Origin: Ignavibacteriaceae bacterium
GTDB taxonomy: Bacteria > Bacteroidota > Ignavibacteria > Ignavibacteriales > Ignavibacteriaceae
Reading direction: 5' to 3'
Length of the DNA stretch: 64,000 nucleotides
Assembly: GCA_013360295.1 (NCBI GenBank)
Contig: JABWCL010000008.1
Span: forward strand, 58,256-122,255
Position 1 is the first letter of the stretch. The number at the start of each line of letters is the position of its first letter. Positions 51,358-59,910 of this stretch are shown in pieces. Under the pieces are notes generated by a model. It worked only from the letters and a program-made list of their open reading frames with translations. It was not told the origin of the DNA and did no database searches. Both the position numbers and the translations under genes were made by a program.

Positions 51358-53543
51358 AGAAAGGCCGTCTCATCCGCTTGCGGCATATAACCGGTTTGTT
51401 GAGAGTAATCGCTTCCGAGGGCAATCCAAATATCAAATTCAGTATTGTCTGAAATGATTTTCATCTTAAACCTTGATAATTTATTGTCTTTGATCAGTTT
51501 ATTGCGGAGGTAAAGGGGTATCTGAACGGTGTTCTCAAATTCATAACTGTAATAATCCTGCCTGTTTCTAAATTTTTCCGTACCATCGTGGTTAACAAAT
51601 ATTTTCACCTGCTCAAGTCCCTGGCGGCTTTGCCAGTTCAGTGTCGCCCCGTTATCATCGTCCGCGTTATAAGCAGGTAAAACAATATTGTTCTGCTCAA
51701 TGCTTTTTTTATAATTATCCGTGTTATTTTGCGTTGCGGTATCAGGTATCGGCACAAGATTGTATACTGTATTGACCATTTCAAACAGTCCTCCCACAGT
51801 ATACTTTTTCTCCTCTATAATTTGAGATGTTTTTATAAAAGCTTCTGCCGGCTGCCAGCGCTTATCTGTTTTTGAATATGTCCCGTAAGGCGCAGGATAA
51901 AGTTTGTCGGCTTTAACAGGCGTGATTAGGAACAAGGTTCCTTCTTCGTCCGTAAATCTTTTTAACCGGCCTATTCTTTGTATCAACCTGTCAGCCGGGC
52001 ATAATTCAGAAATCATAATGTCTGCGCTGATATTTACGCTCATCTCTCCGATTTGAGTAAGTACCGCACAATCGTAGTCGTTCCCTGTGTTTTGCTGCGC
52101 ATTACCGAAATTTTTTAACAGCTCTTCCTCTATCCTCCGCTTGTCCGGTTCGGTAAATCGGCTGTGATATAAAACGGGGGTATATCCCAATTCAAGTAAT
52201 TTCTTAGAATATCCAAACGCCCTGTCTATGGTGTTTGCAAACAAAATCATTTTCTGTGTCTTCGGTTCAAAGGCGTCCCGGAGAAAAGTTAAATCCTCGT
52301 TATCGTTTTTTTTAATGCTGCATTTTACTCTTTCGTAGCCGGAGTTGTCTTCCTGTATCCGGCGAAATTCATAATTGCTTTTGGAATAAGTTTCAATTGA
52401 TACTTCTGGTATGGTTGCGCTCATTATTAGCACGGGAACCGAAAGTGTTTTTAGCGCTGAGAGAAGAATGATTATGTTCTCCTGTGTAAAGTTATCGTAA
52501 AAGTCTGCTTCGTCAACAATTACAGCAGAATGAGCGAGGTTGAAAAAAATTGAGTGATGGTCCTCTTCGGCGCCGGTCAATGACAGTAAAAGATGGTCAA
52601 TGGTTGTCACGGTAACAGGCGTCATCAGGTGCCTTGCCAATAAACGCAGCTGCCTGTTAAGATTCTTATCTTCGTTGTCTGCCGCTGTCATTCCTGAAGT
52701 GGAATGATAGAGGCCGGTTGAACTTAGTTTTGAAGCGGCTCCTATCGCCAGGGCATTTGCGGTGAACCGGGTCGGCATTGCAAAAACAAGCCTGTCCGCC
52801 CTGCCGTTTTCAATTTGCTTTTTCGCCCACAATAGAGCCGCGTCGGTTTTGCCGGCCCCTGTGGGCGCACGCAGCAGGGACATTTGTTCTTCTGCCAGAG
52901 ATTCGGCTAGTTCCTGTACTCTATTCTTTTTCTCATATGAAAACCTATATTCGAATTCATCCAGAGGTAATATCTTATTGCCGTCTTCCGCGGCGCTTGC
53001 CCTGTGGTCACAGAACTGCAGTAAGGCGCGCGGTCCGGAAAATCTGTATTTCCACCTGAAGGTTTTTTCCAGATTGATACCGTTTAATGTGTACAAGCTG
53101 TTGTTAAGTTTTTGAATTCGGTTAAAAATACTTCTCCACCCCTGTCGTTCAAGCCTTTTCTGAAAGGAAACTCCCAGCTTTGCGTGATGAGCTGCAATCG
53201 CCACTAATGCTTCATTCTGAAGAGAAATTTTATTTTTCTCACAATAGTCAATGGAGGCAAATTCGTGTCGTAAATCGGCCTTCATCAGATTAGTGCCATT
53301 TACAATTCCGTTTTTCAAAAATTCTTCATAATCCCTGGCGCAGGCATTCTGCCATTTTGTATGCATTTTCCCCTTGTCGTGGTATGTAATTGATTGCATA
53401 AGAAGGTCCGACAGATCAAGCCCTGTAACCTGCTTATACTTTTTCACATAAAAAGGCCGGGCAGAAAGAAGTCTTTCTGCCTCGGCTAATACGTGAGCGG
53501 TGTGGTCCTTTAGTGAGATGCCCGTAGGCTTCGCTAATATCAT
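51354..53543 (-). CDS. cas3: Cas3 HD nuclease-helicase
   Basis: About 729 residues from the ATG at 53543, just after the cas7 stop; the frame is open to 53573, but those codons overlap cas7. The N-terminal HD nuclease has 'KDHTAHVLAEAE', 'YHDKGKMHTKWQ', 'LRHEFASI' and 'IAAHHAKLG'. The helicase part has Walker A 'RAPTGAGKTDAAL', DEAD-box 'VIVDEADFYDNF', 'MSATIPE' and motif VI 'RLIQRIGRLKRF'. HD and helicase are in one protein, as in most type I systems. It is recruited by Cascade to nick and degrade target DNA. All key motifs look intact. Confidence 0.95.
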   Translation of the reverse strand: MILAKPTGISLKDHTAHVLAEAERLLSARPFYVKKYKQVTGLDLSDLLMQSITYHDKGKMHTKWQNACARDYEEFLKNGIVNGTNLMKADLRHEFASIDYCEKNKISLQNEALVAIAAHHAKLGVSFQKRLERQGWRSIFNRIQKLNNSLYTLNGINLEKTFRWKYRFSGPRALLQFCDHRASAAEDGNKILPLDEFEYRFSYEKKNRVQELAESLAEEQMSLLRAPTGAGKTDAALLWAKKQIENGRADRLVFAMPTRFTANALAIGAASKLSSTGLYHSTSGMTAADNEDKNLNRQLRLLARHLMTPVTVTTIDHLLLSLTGAEEDHHSIFFNLAHSAVIVDEADFYDNFTQENIIILLSALKTLSVPVLIMSATIPEVSIETYSKSNYEFRRIQEDNSGYERVKCSIKKNDNEDLTFLRDAFEPKTQKMILFANTIDRAFGYSKKLLELGYTPVLYHSRFTEPDKRRIEEELLKNFGNAQQNTGNDYDCAVLTQIGEMSVNISADIMISELCPADRLIQRIGRLKRFTDEEGTLFLITPVKADKLYPAPYGTYSKTDKRWQPAEAFIKTSQIIEEKKYTVGGLFEMVNTVYNLVPIPDTATQNNTDNYKKSIEQNNIVLPAYNADDDNGATLNWQSRQGLEQVKIFVNHDGTEKFRNRQDYYSYEFENTVQIPLYLRNKLIKDNKLSRFKMKIISDNTEFDIWIALGSDYSQQTGYMPQADETAFL

Positions 53544-53550
53544 TATCACG

Positions 53551-54492
53551 CTATTCGTTAAAGGCGTCTGCAAACGCCACGGGTTTTCCGCCGTCTGTCG
53601 GGTCGTATAACAGCGATGTTCCGCATTCGGTCAAAAAAGCCAAAGCTGTTTTGTAAGCTTCCAATACACTTGTTGATCCTTCTGTTTTTAGTGTATCATC
53701 CCCGATAAAATATCTGGCTTCCCTGTCCCTTAGTTCATTGAGGATAAATTTTTGTTCTTCTGCACCGGCTTCAAAAAACCTGATTGCTTTTCTGCTCAAG
53801 CGCGGGTCAAATACTATCAGCACTTTCTGCGGTTCTCCCTGCACTGCGTTACGTGCCTGATTTGCATAGTGCAGCATAAACCTTGTAGACTCAACAAATA
53901 ACTTTGCTCTTCTTAACCTTTCTTCATCAGAGCAATGCTTCACGAATTCGGTTCTTACGTGCATTCCGTCATTTTCACCGCTATATTCAAACTTTCTTGA
54001 AACGCTGAGCGCTGTTACATCCAAATGAAAATTCATCAGCATATCATCTGCCTGGGAGTATTCCTTGGTTGCAATTGCCTGTGGGGCTCCGGCTTCCTGT
54101 TTTATTTTTAATCTCAACAGCAGGTCTCTACCCACTTCGCTTTCACCAAGCGATACCGCGGGAGTTGCCGTTAAGGGGGCAATCCTTCTACCGGAGTAAC
54201 TGCCCTTTGATACGTGAAGGAATCCGCCAAGGTCAGCCCGCAAGTCTCTTTCCACTTCGTTTGTTACGCCGTCTCCGTTTGAAACAAAAGTTGAACCCCG
54301 AGCCGGATCTTCATAATTGAGATGTTCCATTGAGCGGAATATAACGTGACGCTGCATTTGACCAGATATATAGACTTTTCCGTCGGGCCTTCTTTTAATA
54401 GAAGATGCGTTTCCTAAAAGTTTTTCGCCGCCGTTAGCAATGTGATTTGCCATTGGGACCACGGTTGATACAAGAATACCTTTAATCTTCAT
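53551..54492 (-). CDS. cas7: Cas7 backbone subunit (type I-B, Cst2/DevR family)
   Basis: 313 residues, RAMP fold of the Cas7/DevR group: 'IKGILVSTVVPMANHIANGG', 'VYISGQMQRHVIFRSMEH', 'DLGGFLHVSKGSYSGRRIAP' and 'LDVTALSVSRKFEYSG'. Several copies of Cas7 line the crRNA spacer in Cascade. Its start overlaps the end of cas8 by 11 bp, and cas3 begins 7 bp after its stop. Length and motifs are normal. Confidence 0.9.
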   Translation of the reverse strand: MKIKGILVSTVVPMANHIANGGEKLLGNASSIKRRPDGKVYISGQMQRHVIFRSMEHLNYEDPARGSTFVSNGDGVTNEVERDLRADLGGFLHVSKGSYSGRRIAPLTATPAVSLGESEVGRDLLLRLKIKQEAGAPQAIATKEYSQADDMLMNFHLDVTALSVSRKFEYSGENDGMHVRTEFVKHCSDEERLRRAKLFVESTRFMLHYANQARNAVQGEPQKVLIVFDPRLSRKAIRFFEAGAEEQKFILNELRDREARYFIGDDTLKTEGSTSVLEAYKTALAFLTECGTSLLYDPTDGGKPVAFADAFNE

Positions 54493-55930
54493 TTTCTTCT
54501 TCCTTTATATAGTTGTTTAATTTTTCGTTTTCTGATTTAAAGCTTTTAATCCTGGCGAAAGCCATAATCAGGTCTTTGGCGTTCTGCAGGGCAAGCTCAC
54601 CTGAAGCTGCAGCCTTAAGAAATATCTCTGCTTCGGCGGGGGCATCACTATAAGACAGCCTTCCGATTCGCGTTATCACCTGTGACAGTAGTGCTGTTTC
54701 TGTTTTTGCAGAGATAATAGAGCTTTCTGTTTCGGCAAGGACTTTTGCTTTCGCCTTATTGATTGCATCATAGTCGGTTTTATTATCTGTACCTTCCTTA
54801 GCTGCAAAATAAGCACACTTATTAATCCACTTTCCCAATGCGATCGCGGATTCAACGATTTCGGGTTTTATCCCATTCATAATAAAGTACTCCTTTAATA
54901 ATTTGGTAATTTCTGGTTGATATTCTATTCTAAATGCTATGAAGTCCCTGAAGTATGGAGGTGTAAAAAATTGCAGGAACCTCGCGGTCATCAAATAAAA
55001 AAGTTTTATTTTGTTTTCATCCCAATCTTTGAATTTTGTACGCGCTGTGTGATACAGAGAGAAAATGAAATCATACAACACTCCTTCTTCGGACAGTTTA
55101 ACTGCCGCGTGGCTGAAAGAAGTCTGACTTACGCCGTTATAGCTCAAAATATATATCCGTGCGTTTTCCATTGCTTTGAGAACTTTGGCAATTTCATAAG
55201 GATAAGTCTCGCTTTCTTTTGCCCAGCGCCCCAGTGCTGCAAGCAGTCCGATCGCTGCAAACTGAGGGGCGGGCGGGGCATAAGGATAGTTGCCATAACT
55301 GAGGGGCGGCCGCCTATAGGCTTTTTTTCCTTCTTTAATTTTTGTGATGTAAGCTTTATCTGCTAACCCCTTGTCTTGCATATCTTCAAAGATCTTTATG
55401 AAGCGTATCATATCATCAAATTCCAATTCGGGGATAAGAGCTGAATAAATATTTTCAGAGGGGTCGTATTGTGCCGGCTTCTTCGAGGCAATTGCGGAAA
55501 CAGCACAAAGTGCAGCTTCATAAAGAGTCCCGCCGGGAATTGATTGTGATTTATTCCCGTTGTTTATTTTAGCGGTCATAACGGCAAAAGCCTTATCCAG
55601 ATTTGCTTTCTCCGTCAGATCAGTGTTATCAGATAGCGCCTTAACTATTTTGATTATGCTGCTGTATGTTTGTGCAGAAGCTTTATCAGATGTGATAATA
55701 TGCGGCGATAAATATATTCCCCTTTTTGCATCCCCTGCCTGCAGGTTTACAAATTTAAACTCCAGCGTTTTGTCTAACTCCGGATTATTTTCAGTTTTTA
55801 ACCTGAAATAATTTATTTCTCTTTCAAGAACGGTTTTAATGTCACCCGCCCCTATTTCATTTTTTTGTTTACCTGTTTTATAACAAACATACGCTGTTCC
55901 GAAGGCAATGTAAAAATTTTCTCTATTCAT
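54482..55930 (-). CDS. cas8b: Cas8b-type large subunit
   Basis: 482 residues, assigned mainly by position and size: it lies between cas5 and cas7 in a type I-B operon. It begins 'MNRENFYIAFGTAYVCYKTG' and is mostly helical, with 'GIYLSPHIITSDKASAQTYS' and 'RRPPLSYGNYPYAPPAPQF' as the more conserved-looking stretches. I see no HD or zinc motif. Cas8b recognises the PAM. No separate small subunit gene is present; in type I-B it is commonly made by internal initiation within cas8b. The start overlaps the cas5 end by 8 bp. Confidence 0.82.
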   Translation of the reverse strand: MNRENFYIAFGTAYVCYKTGKQKNEIGAGDIKTVLEREINYFRLKTENNPELDKTLEFKFVNLQAGDAKRGIYLSPHIITSDKASAQTYSSIIKIVKALSDNTDLTEKANLDKAFAVMTAKINNGNKSQSIPGGTLYEAALCAVSAIASKKPAQYDPSENIYSALIPELEFDDMIRFIKIFEDMQDKGLADKAYITKIKEGKKAYRRPPLSYGNYPYAPPAPQFAAIGLLAALGRWAKESETYPYEIAKVLKAMENARIYILSYNGVSQTSFSHAAVKLSEEGVLYDFIFSLYHTARTKFKDWDENKIKLFYLMTARFLQFFTPPYFRDFIAFRIEYQPEITKLLKEYFIMNGIKPEIVESAIALGKWINKCAYFAAKEGTDNKTDYDAINKAKAKVLAETESSIISAKTETALLSQVITRIGRLSYSDAPAEAEIFLKAAASGELALQNAKDLIMAFARIKSFKSENEKLNNYIKEEENED

Positions 55931-56597
55931 CTAATGCCTCCGCGTTCACTTCTACCCATCCGTCATTGCTTCCTAAATACAGAGGTGCGGCAGGATTTTG
56001 AGAATATCCCAATAATACATCATTAATTTCTTTTTTGGTTTCAATCAGGACAATGATCGGTTCATTATAAATTATGTATTCTCTGTTTGTTGGACTTATA
56101 TAATAGTATGGATAATATCGTATTCTTTGCTTTTCGGTTAATTTGTCATAGGAGTTTTCTAATCTCCAGTCATAGTTTCTTGAACCGTTATAATGTCCGT
56201 CATCTGCTCTCTTTAAATGTTGGCTCCAAAGATCCTGAAAAACCACCTTTTTTTCAGGGGTTTTAATATCTGTTATTCTAATGTGTTTTTGAAAAATGCT
56301 TTTGTATTTGGAGCCGGATGAATGAAAATCCGTTGTTTCCCATTTTTTCTTTTTTGCAGCTTTTTTAACGGCCTTAATTATTGAGTTCCTGATTTCATCA
56401 GAGAAATGAAAATATATCATATTCTCTATCAGACCAAAGATCATATTTTCTGTGGGCATCAGGTTGGAGTGGTAATAACTGCCTGGCAACTCGCTTACCA
56501 TTGATAATGGTGCAAGCGGAGTTATGGTAAGTTTAAGCTTTGTGTTAAACACCGGTTCTTCTGCTAAAAAACCAATATCCATTTTATTCCCTTTCAT
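55923..56597 (-). CDS. cas5: Cas5 subunit (type I-B)
   Basis: 224 residues. 'APLSMVSELPGSYYHSNLMP' followed by 'TENMIFGLIENMIYFHFS' is the N-terminal signature of type I-B Cas5 proteins in Bacteroidota. The later 'YYPYYYISPTNREYIIYNEP' also fits. Cas5 caps the 5' tag of the crRNA in Cascade. The ATG overlaps the stop of cas6 by 4 bp, and its end overlaps cas8. The cas6-cas5-cas8-cas7 order differs from the textbook cas6-cas8b-cas7-cas5. Confidence 0.88.
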   Translation of the reverse strand: MKGNKMDIGFLAEEPVFNTKLKLTITPLAPLSMVSELPGSYYHSNLMPTENMIFGLIENMIYFHFSDEIRNSIIKAVKKAAKKKKWETTDFHSSGSKYKSIFQKHIRITDIKTPEKKVVFQDLWSQHLKRADDGHYNGSRNYDWRLENSYDKLTEKQRIRYYPYYYISPTNREYIIYNEPIIVLIETKKEINDVLLGYSQNPAAPLYLGSNDGWVEVNAEALDE

Positions 56598-57253
56598 CTC
56601 AGCGCTCCGAATCCCGAGCCGGTGCTTTCACCCAATCCCACGCACCACGCAAATTTAATCGCGTTCTCATCTCCTTTTATTCTCACTCTGACAAAATTGG
56701 CTTTGTTTCCGATATCCTTGATCTTTACCATCTTGGTTTTATTGCCTTTGTATTTTTTATCTGTCATTATATCAAACTCGCTTAATTCAAGTTTTGCTTT
56801 TTGGGCCTTCCGGTTAAGCACCTGTTTTATTCGTTCATCAAACCTTTCATCCCGGTAGTCCAGGTGCTCAACGCTCCCGTCTTCTCTTTTCATTCTTATT
56901 AATATTGGGCTTGAGGTGGTAAACGTATAATCGTTTCCGAATTCAGGTATCTGCTGCAGGGTTACCTCGTTTACTTTCATCCCGTTTAATATTTCGGTAT
57001 CCTTCATTATTCCGTCCATAAGAAATTTCGCCATTGCCGGGTTCCAGCAGCTTATCGCCCAGCGTGCTCCGTTAGGGAAACTGAAACCGTCATCCCGCTT
57101 TTCGGAGTTCCAAAGCCAGCTGAAGGAATAAAGGCTCAGGTCATCGTGTATGTCGTTTTCTCCCAGCCATTTATGCAGCCGTCCGGTCAGTTTATGCTGG
57201 TAATCAAAGGGTATGGTTTTATCATTTGCGGTCAGGGACAGATTTAATCTCAT
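56594..57253 (-). CDS. cas6: Cas6 crRNA-processing endoribonuclease
   Basis: 219 residues, first gene of the cas operon. The N-terminus 'FDYQHKLTGRLHKWLG' carries the catalytic-type histidines, and the C-terminus ends with the glycine-rich 'CVGLGESTGSGFGALR' that is diagnostic for Cas6. It cleaves the precursor CRISPR RNA in each repeat, leaving the 8-nt tag ATTGAAAT. It should accept the canonical 30-nt repeat; whether it also cuts the 46-nt variants is a real question. Confidence 0.95.
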   Translation of the reverse strand: MRLNLSLTANDKTIPFDYQHKLTGRLHKWLGENDIHDDLSLYSFSWLWNSEKRDDGFSFPNGARWAISCWNPAMAKFLMDGIMKDTEILNGMKVNEVTLQQIPEFGNDYTFTTSSPILIRMKREDGSVEHLDYRDERFDERIKQVLNRKAQKAKLELSEFDIMTDKKYKGNKTKMVKIKDIGNKANFVRVRIKGDENAIKFAWCVGLGESTGSGFGALR

Positions 57254-57774
57254 ATTAAATCCTTTTTTTTATTAGTGTGTTTTGAAATGTTGTTTGAAAA
57301 AGGCGTAGTGTTGCGGCGGCCGGTTGCGGGCCATAATGGAGGTCTCTATCAGAAGCATAACTTCTTTTGTGTGGTGCTTTTTCGTTCATACAGTTTAACC
57401 CGTATTAATTTTCATTAAATTTACCTCTTAGCTTTTTATGCCGAAGTAATAGCTGTTTTTAACGCAGAACGAACACAGGCTTAAAGCCCGGAAAAATCAA
57501 TTAATTAAATCTAATGGAAAAAATAGTCTCATCAAATTTATTTTTTATATTTTTGTTTATAAATTTCTTGGCCAACAAAAATGATCGGGAATAAATCATT
57601 ATCACCGCAATCACTATCCAGAAATATTTCAATTAACCGTTGTGTATTCTGACACTTCCACCGAAGCCGTGTTTTACCCTGGTTTACGGCTTCTAATTTT
57701 ATTCCACGCGGAGAATGATATTCCCCGCTACGTTGAGTTGTTAAGTTTTTTGATCATTGATCATTGATCGTTGA
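57254..57774. other. Upstream region of the cas operon; dispersed repeat at its right side
   Basis: No gene is seen. The part next to cas6 must hold the cas promoter, which I cannot pinpoint. 57704-57739 is a copy of the dispersed element also found at 23863-23898 (CACGCGGAGAAT..CCGCTACG..). It is followed by short tandem TGATCATTGA copies (about 57751-57780). Confidence 0.6.
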
Positions 57775-58056
57775 TCATTGAAAAACTTCAACATCGCTGA
57801 TCAGTATCATACCGTAAAAGTTTTTTAAGACCGTGTTTATTTTTTCCGCGGCTTTGTATACTTTCTCCGGTTCCTCAACTATTATTAGCATTACGTTTTT
57901 TGTTACGTCCGTCAGTTCAAAACCTCTTCTTATCCCGTGTTTACCCATACCGCTTACATCGTTTATGAGCGTGTATCCGCTTATGTCGCAGTCTTTTAAT
58001 ATCCTGAGTACGTGCTTTAACTGAACTGATTCGATTATTACTTCTAATTTCTTCAT
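57775..58056 (-). CDS. sbtB: PII-like regulator, SbtB type
   Basis: 93 residues with a PII/GlnB-like ferredoxin fold: 'LEVIIESVQLKHVLRILKDC', 'GYTLINDVSGMGKHGIRRG', 'VMLIIVEEPEKVYKAAEK'. It is shorter than GlnB (112) and lacks the uridylylated T-loop tyrosine segment, as in SbtB. It lies 8 bp after the SbtA-type permease gene, the known partner in cyanobacterial bicarbonate uptake, where SbtB binds adenyl nucleotides and closes the transporter. There is no C-terminal CGPxGC redox motif. Confidence 0.85.
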   Translation of the reverse strand: MKKLEVIIESVQLKHVLRILKDCDISGYTLINDVSGMGKHGIRRGFELTDVTKNVMLIIVEEPEKVYKAAEKINTVLKNFYGMILISDVEVFQ

Positions 58057-58064
58057 TTTTGCCT

Positions 58065-59045
58065 CTACAATATATTTGCTATCTGAATGTATAACGGAAT
58101 GCCGATTATGATGTTGAAAGGGAACGTTATCGCGAGCGACATCGTGATGTAGTACGACGGGTTTGCCTGCGGTATCGCCAGCCTCACCGCCGCGGGGGCG
58201 GCGATGTAAGATGCGCTCGCCGAAAGCACCGCGAAAAGTACCTGGTCCCCTTCGCCTAATCCCGCCATTGACGCAAGCAGGACCGCGATGGAACCGTTGA
58301 CAACCGGCATAACTATCGCAAAGAGAAACAACGGCACTCCGACTTCCCTGAACTCGCCTATCCTTTTCCCTGCCAGCATCCCCATTTCCAAAAGGAACAG
58401 CGCGAGCACGCCGTTGAACGGCTGCACAAAAAACGGATACACCATTTCCATTCCTCTCTCGCCGCTTATAAAACCGATTATCAGTCCGCCTGTGAGCAGC
58501 ACTATGCTCGCGTTGAAAAGTGATTCGCGCACCAGGTCTTCTATTTCGCCGCGTGAGGAGGTGGTTTTGGTTTTCTGCAGGTAACGGACAAGAAGAATGG
58601 AAACAAATATCGCGGGGGATTCCATAAGCGCCATCATTCCCACCATATATCCCTGGTAACTTATTCCCGAACTTTCGAGGAATGTTGTCGCGGTAACGAA
58701 TGTCACCACGCTCACGCTTCCGTAGTGCGCGGCGATCGCGCCGGAATTTGTTACGTCCATCCTGAGAATCTTAAACAGGACAAAGAAAGACAATATGGGA
58801 ATAATTAACCCTATCCCCAGCGCCACCAAAGTTGAGATCAGCACTTCGTTCGTGATTCCGGTTTTGGATAACTCTACCCCTCCCTTGAATCCTATCGCCA
58901 TCATAAAATAGATAGACAGTGTCTTTCCGATTACGTTGGGGATCTCCAGGTCGGATTTTAATATCGTCGCCGCGAACCCGAGTATAAAGAACAGGATCAT
59001 CGGCGAGGTAAGGTTGTTTAACGATCCGCTTAATAAATCTGTCAT
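58065..59045 (-). CDS. sbtA: Sodium-dependent bicarbonate transporter, SbtA family
   Basis: 326 residues with about ten hydrophobic segments in two inverted halves. Family patterns are 'SPMILFFILGFAATILKSDL', 'YFMMAIGFKGGVELSKTG', 'GAIAAHYGSVSVVTFVTAT' and 'AVLSASASYIAAPAAVRLAI'. It takes up bicarbonate with sodium at the inner membrane in the characterised members. It lies 3 bp after a thioesterase and 8 bp before its PII-like partner. No carboxysome or Calvin-cycle gene is in the window, so the use of bicarbonate is open (carboxylases, pH control, reverse TCA). Confidence 0.9.
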   Translation of the reverse strand: MTDLLSGSLNNLTSPMILFFILGFAATILKSDLEIPNVIGKTLSIYFMMAIGFKGGVELSKTGITNEVLISTLVALGIGLIIPILSFFVLFKILRMDVTNSGAIAAHYGSVSVVTFVTATTFLESSGISYQGYMVGMMALMESPAIFVSILLVRYLQKTKTTSSRGEIEDLVRESLFNASIVLLTGGLIIGFISGERGMEMVYPFFVQPFNGVLALFLLEMGMLAGKRIGEFREVGVPLFLFAIVMPVVNGSIAVLLASMAGLGEGDQVLFAVLSASASYIAAPAAVRLAIPQANPSYYITMSLAITFPFNIIIGIPLYIQIANIL

Positions 59046-59048
59046 AAT

Positions 59049-59459
59049 TTATCTTGAATATTTCGTAATAATTTCTTCCGGAATGCGCATTGCCCTTCCG
59101 CTTGATAAAGATATAAGAGTGTAGAGAAAAAACCCGGAGGCAGCTTCTTTCATTGTGCTCTTTTTTAACACCCAAAAGTTAACCCTTGCCTGGGCGCCGT
59201 TTATCTCCGCGAGCTGCGTGCGGATAACCGCGTAACCGTCTTCGAACTTGAGCTCTCTTTTAAATTTGATATTTACTTCGCTTGCCACCCAGTTCATTCC
59301 TTTTTCAATGAACTCGGCCATTGACATTTTATAGTTGTTTGTCATCTGCTCGAATCTCGCCATCAGTACATAATCAATGTATTTTGAGCTGTGTACGTGG
59401 TTGTTCATATCTATGTCGTCGGGGCGGATCCTGACTTCGCTTTCAAAAACAGAGTACAT
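59049..59459 (-). CDS. Acyl-CoA thioesterase (4-hydroxybenzoyl-CoA thioesterase/YbgC-like)
   Basis: 136 residues, hotdog fold: 'FESEVRIRPDDIDMNNHVHS' with the conserved Asp and 'NNHVHSSKYIDYVLMAR' helix, then 'WVASEVNIKFKRELKFED'. It hydrolyses short acyl-CoA or acyl-ACP thioesters; the exact substrate is not readable. It is the first gene of the thioesterase-sbtA-sbtB operon, with the start at 59459 close to the oriC region. Confidence 0.85.
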   Translation of the reverse strand: MYSVFESEVRIRPDDIDMNNHVHSSKYIDYVLMARFEQMTNNYKMSMAEFIEKGMNWVASEVNIKFKRELKFEDGYAVIRTQLAEINGAQARVNFWVLKKSTMKEAASGFFLYTLISLSSGRAMRIPEEIITKYSR

Positions 59460-59639
59460 TTTTCCTCATCTCGTTCTGCATATTTTGGTGAACCGTTCAC
59501 CGAACCGTTCGGTGAACCATTCACTTTATTTGTGCACAAATTTAATATATATTTTCACCGCAATTATAAAATCTTTTTCAGAATTTTTCCTGAAATTTAA
59601 TTTGCACTATAGCAAAATCGGGTTTATTTTGAATCGGTT

Positions 59640-59905
59640 TAAATCCCTGATATCCGTGTTGATAAAATGTGGATAACTTTTGATGTGAAACCGTGTTTCA
59701 CAAAGGGTTATTAACAAAGCCTTAACTTAAGGTGTTTTTTGTGTTAACTCTGTAAAATCACCGCTTGTAACCCATTATAAAATAGTGGTTTACGGGTTTT
59801 TAACACCTTGTGTATAAAATGTGGATAACTTTTGTGTAATGTTTATAATTGTCTTTTTATTAATTAAAATAGCGTTTTTTCAAGTCCACCTGTGTGGATA
59901 ACTAT
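59640..59905. other. oriC: oriC, upstream DnaA-box cluster
   Basis: Perfect or near-perfect DnaA boxes (TGTGGATAA or TGTGTATAA) lie at 59669-59677, 59809-59817, 59820-59828 and 59893-59901, all in the same orientation. TTATTAACA-like weaker sites lie between them. The region between the thioesterase and dnaA (59460-59910) is AT-rich and has no gene. It is also the likely dnaA promoter, so DnaA may repress itself here. Confidence 0.88.
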
Positions 59906-59910
59906 ATATA

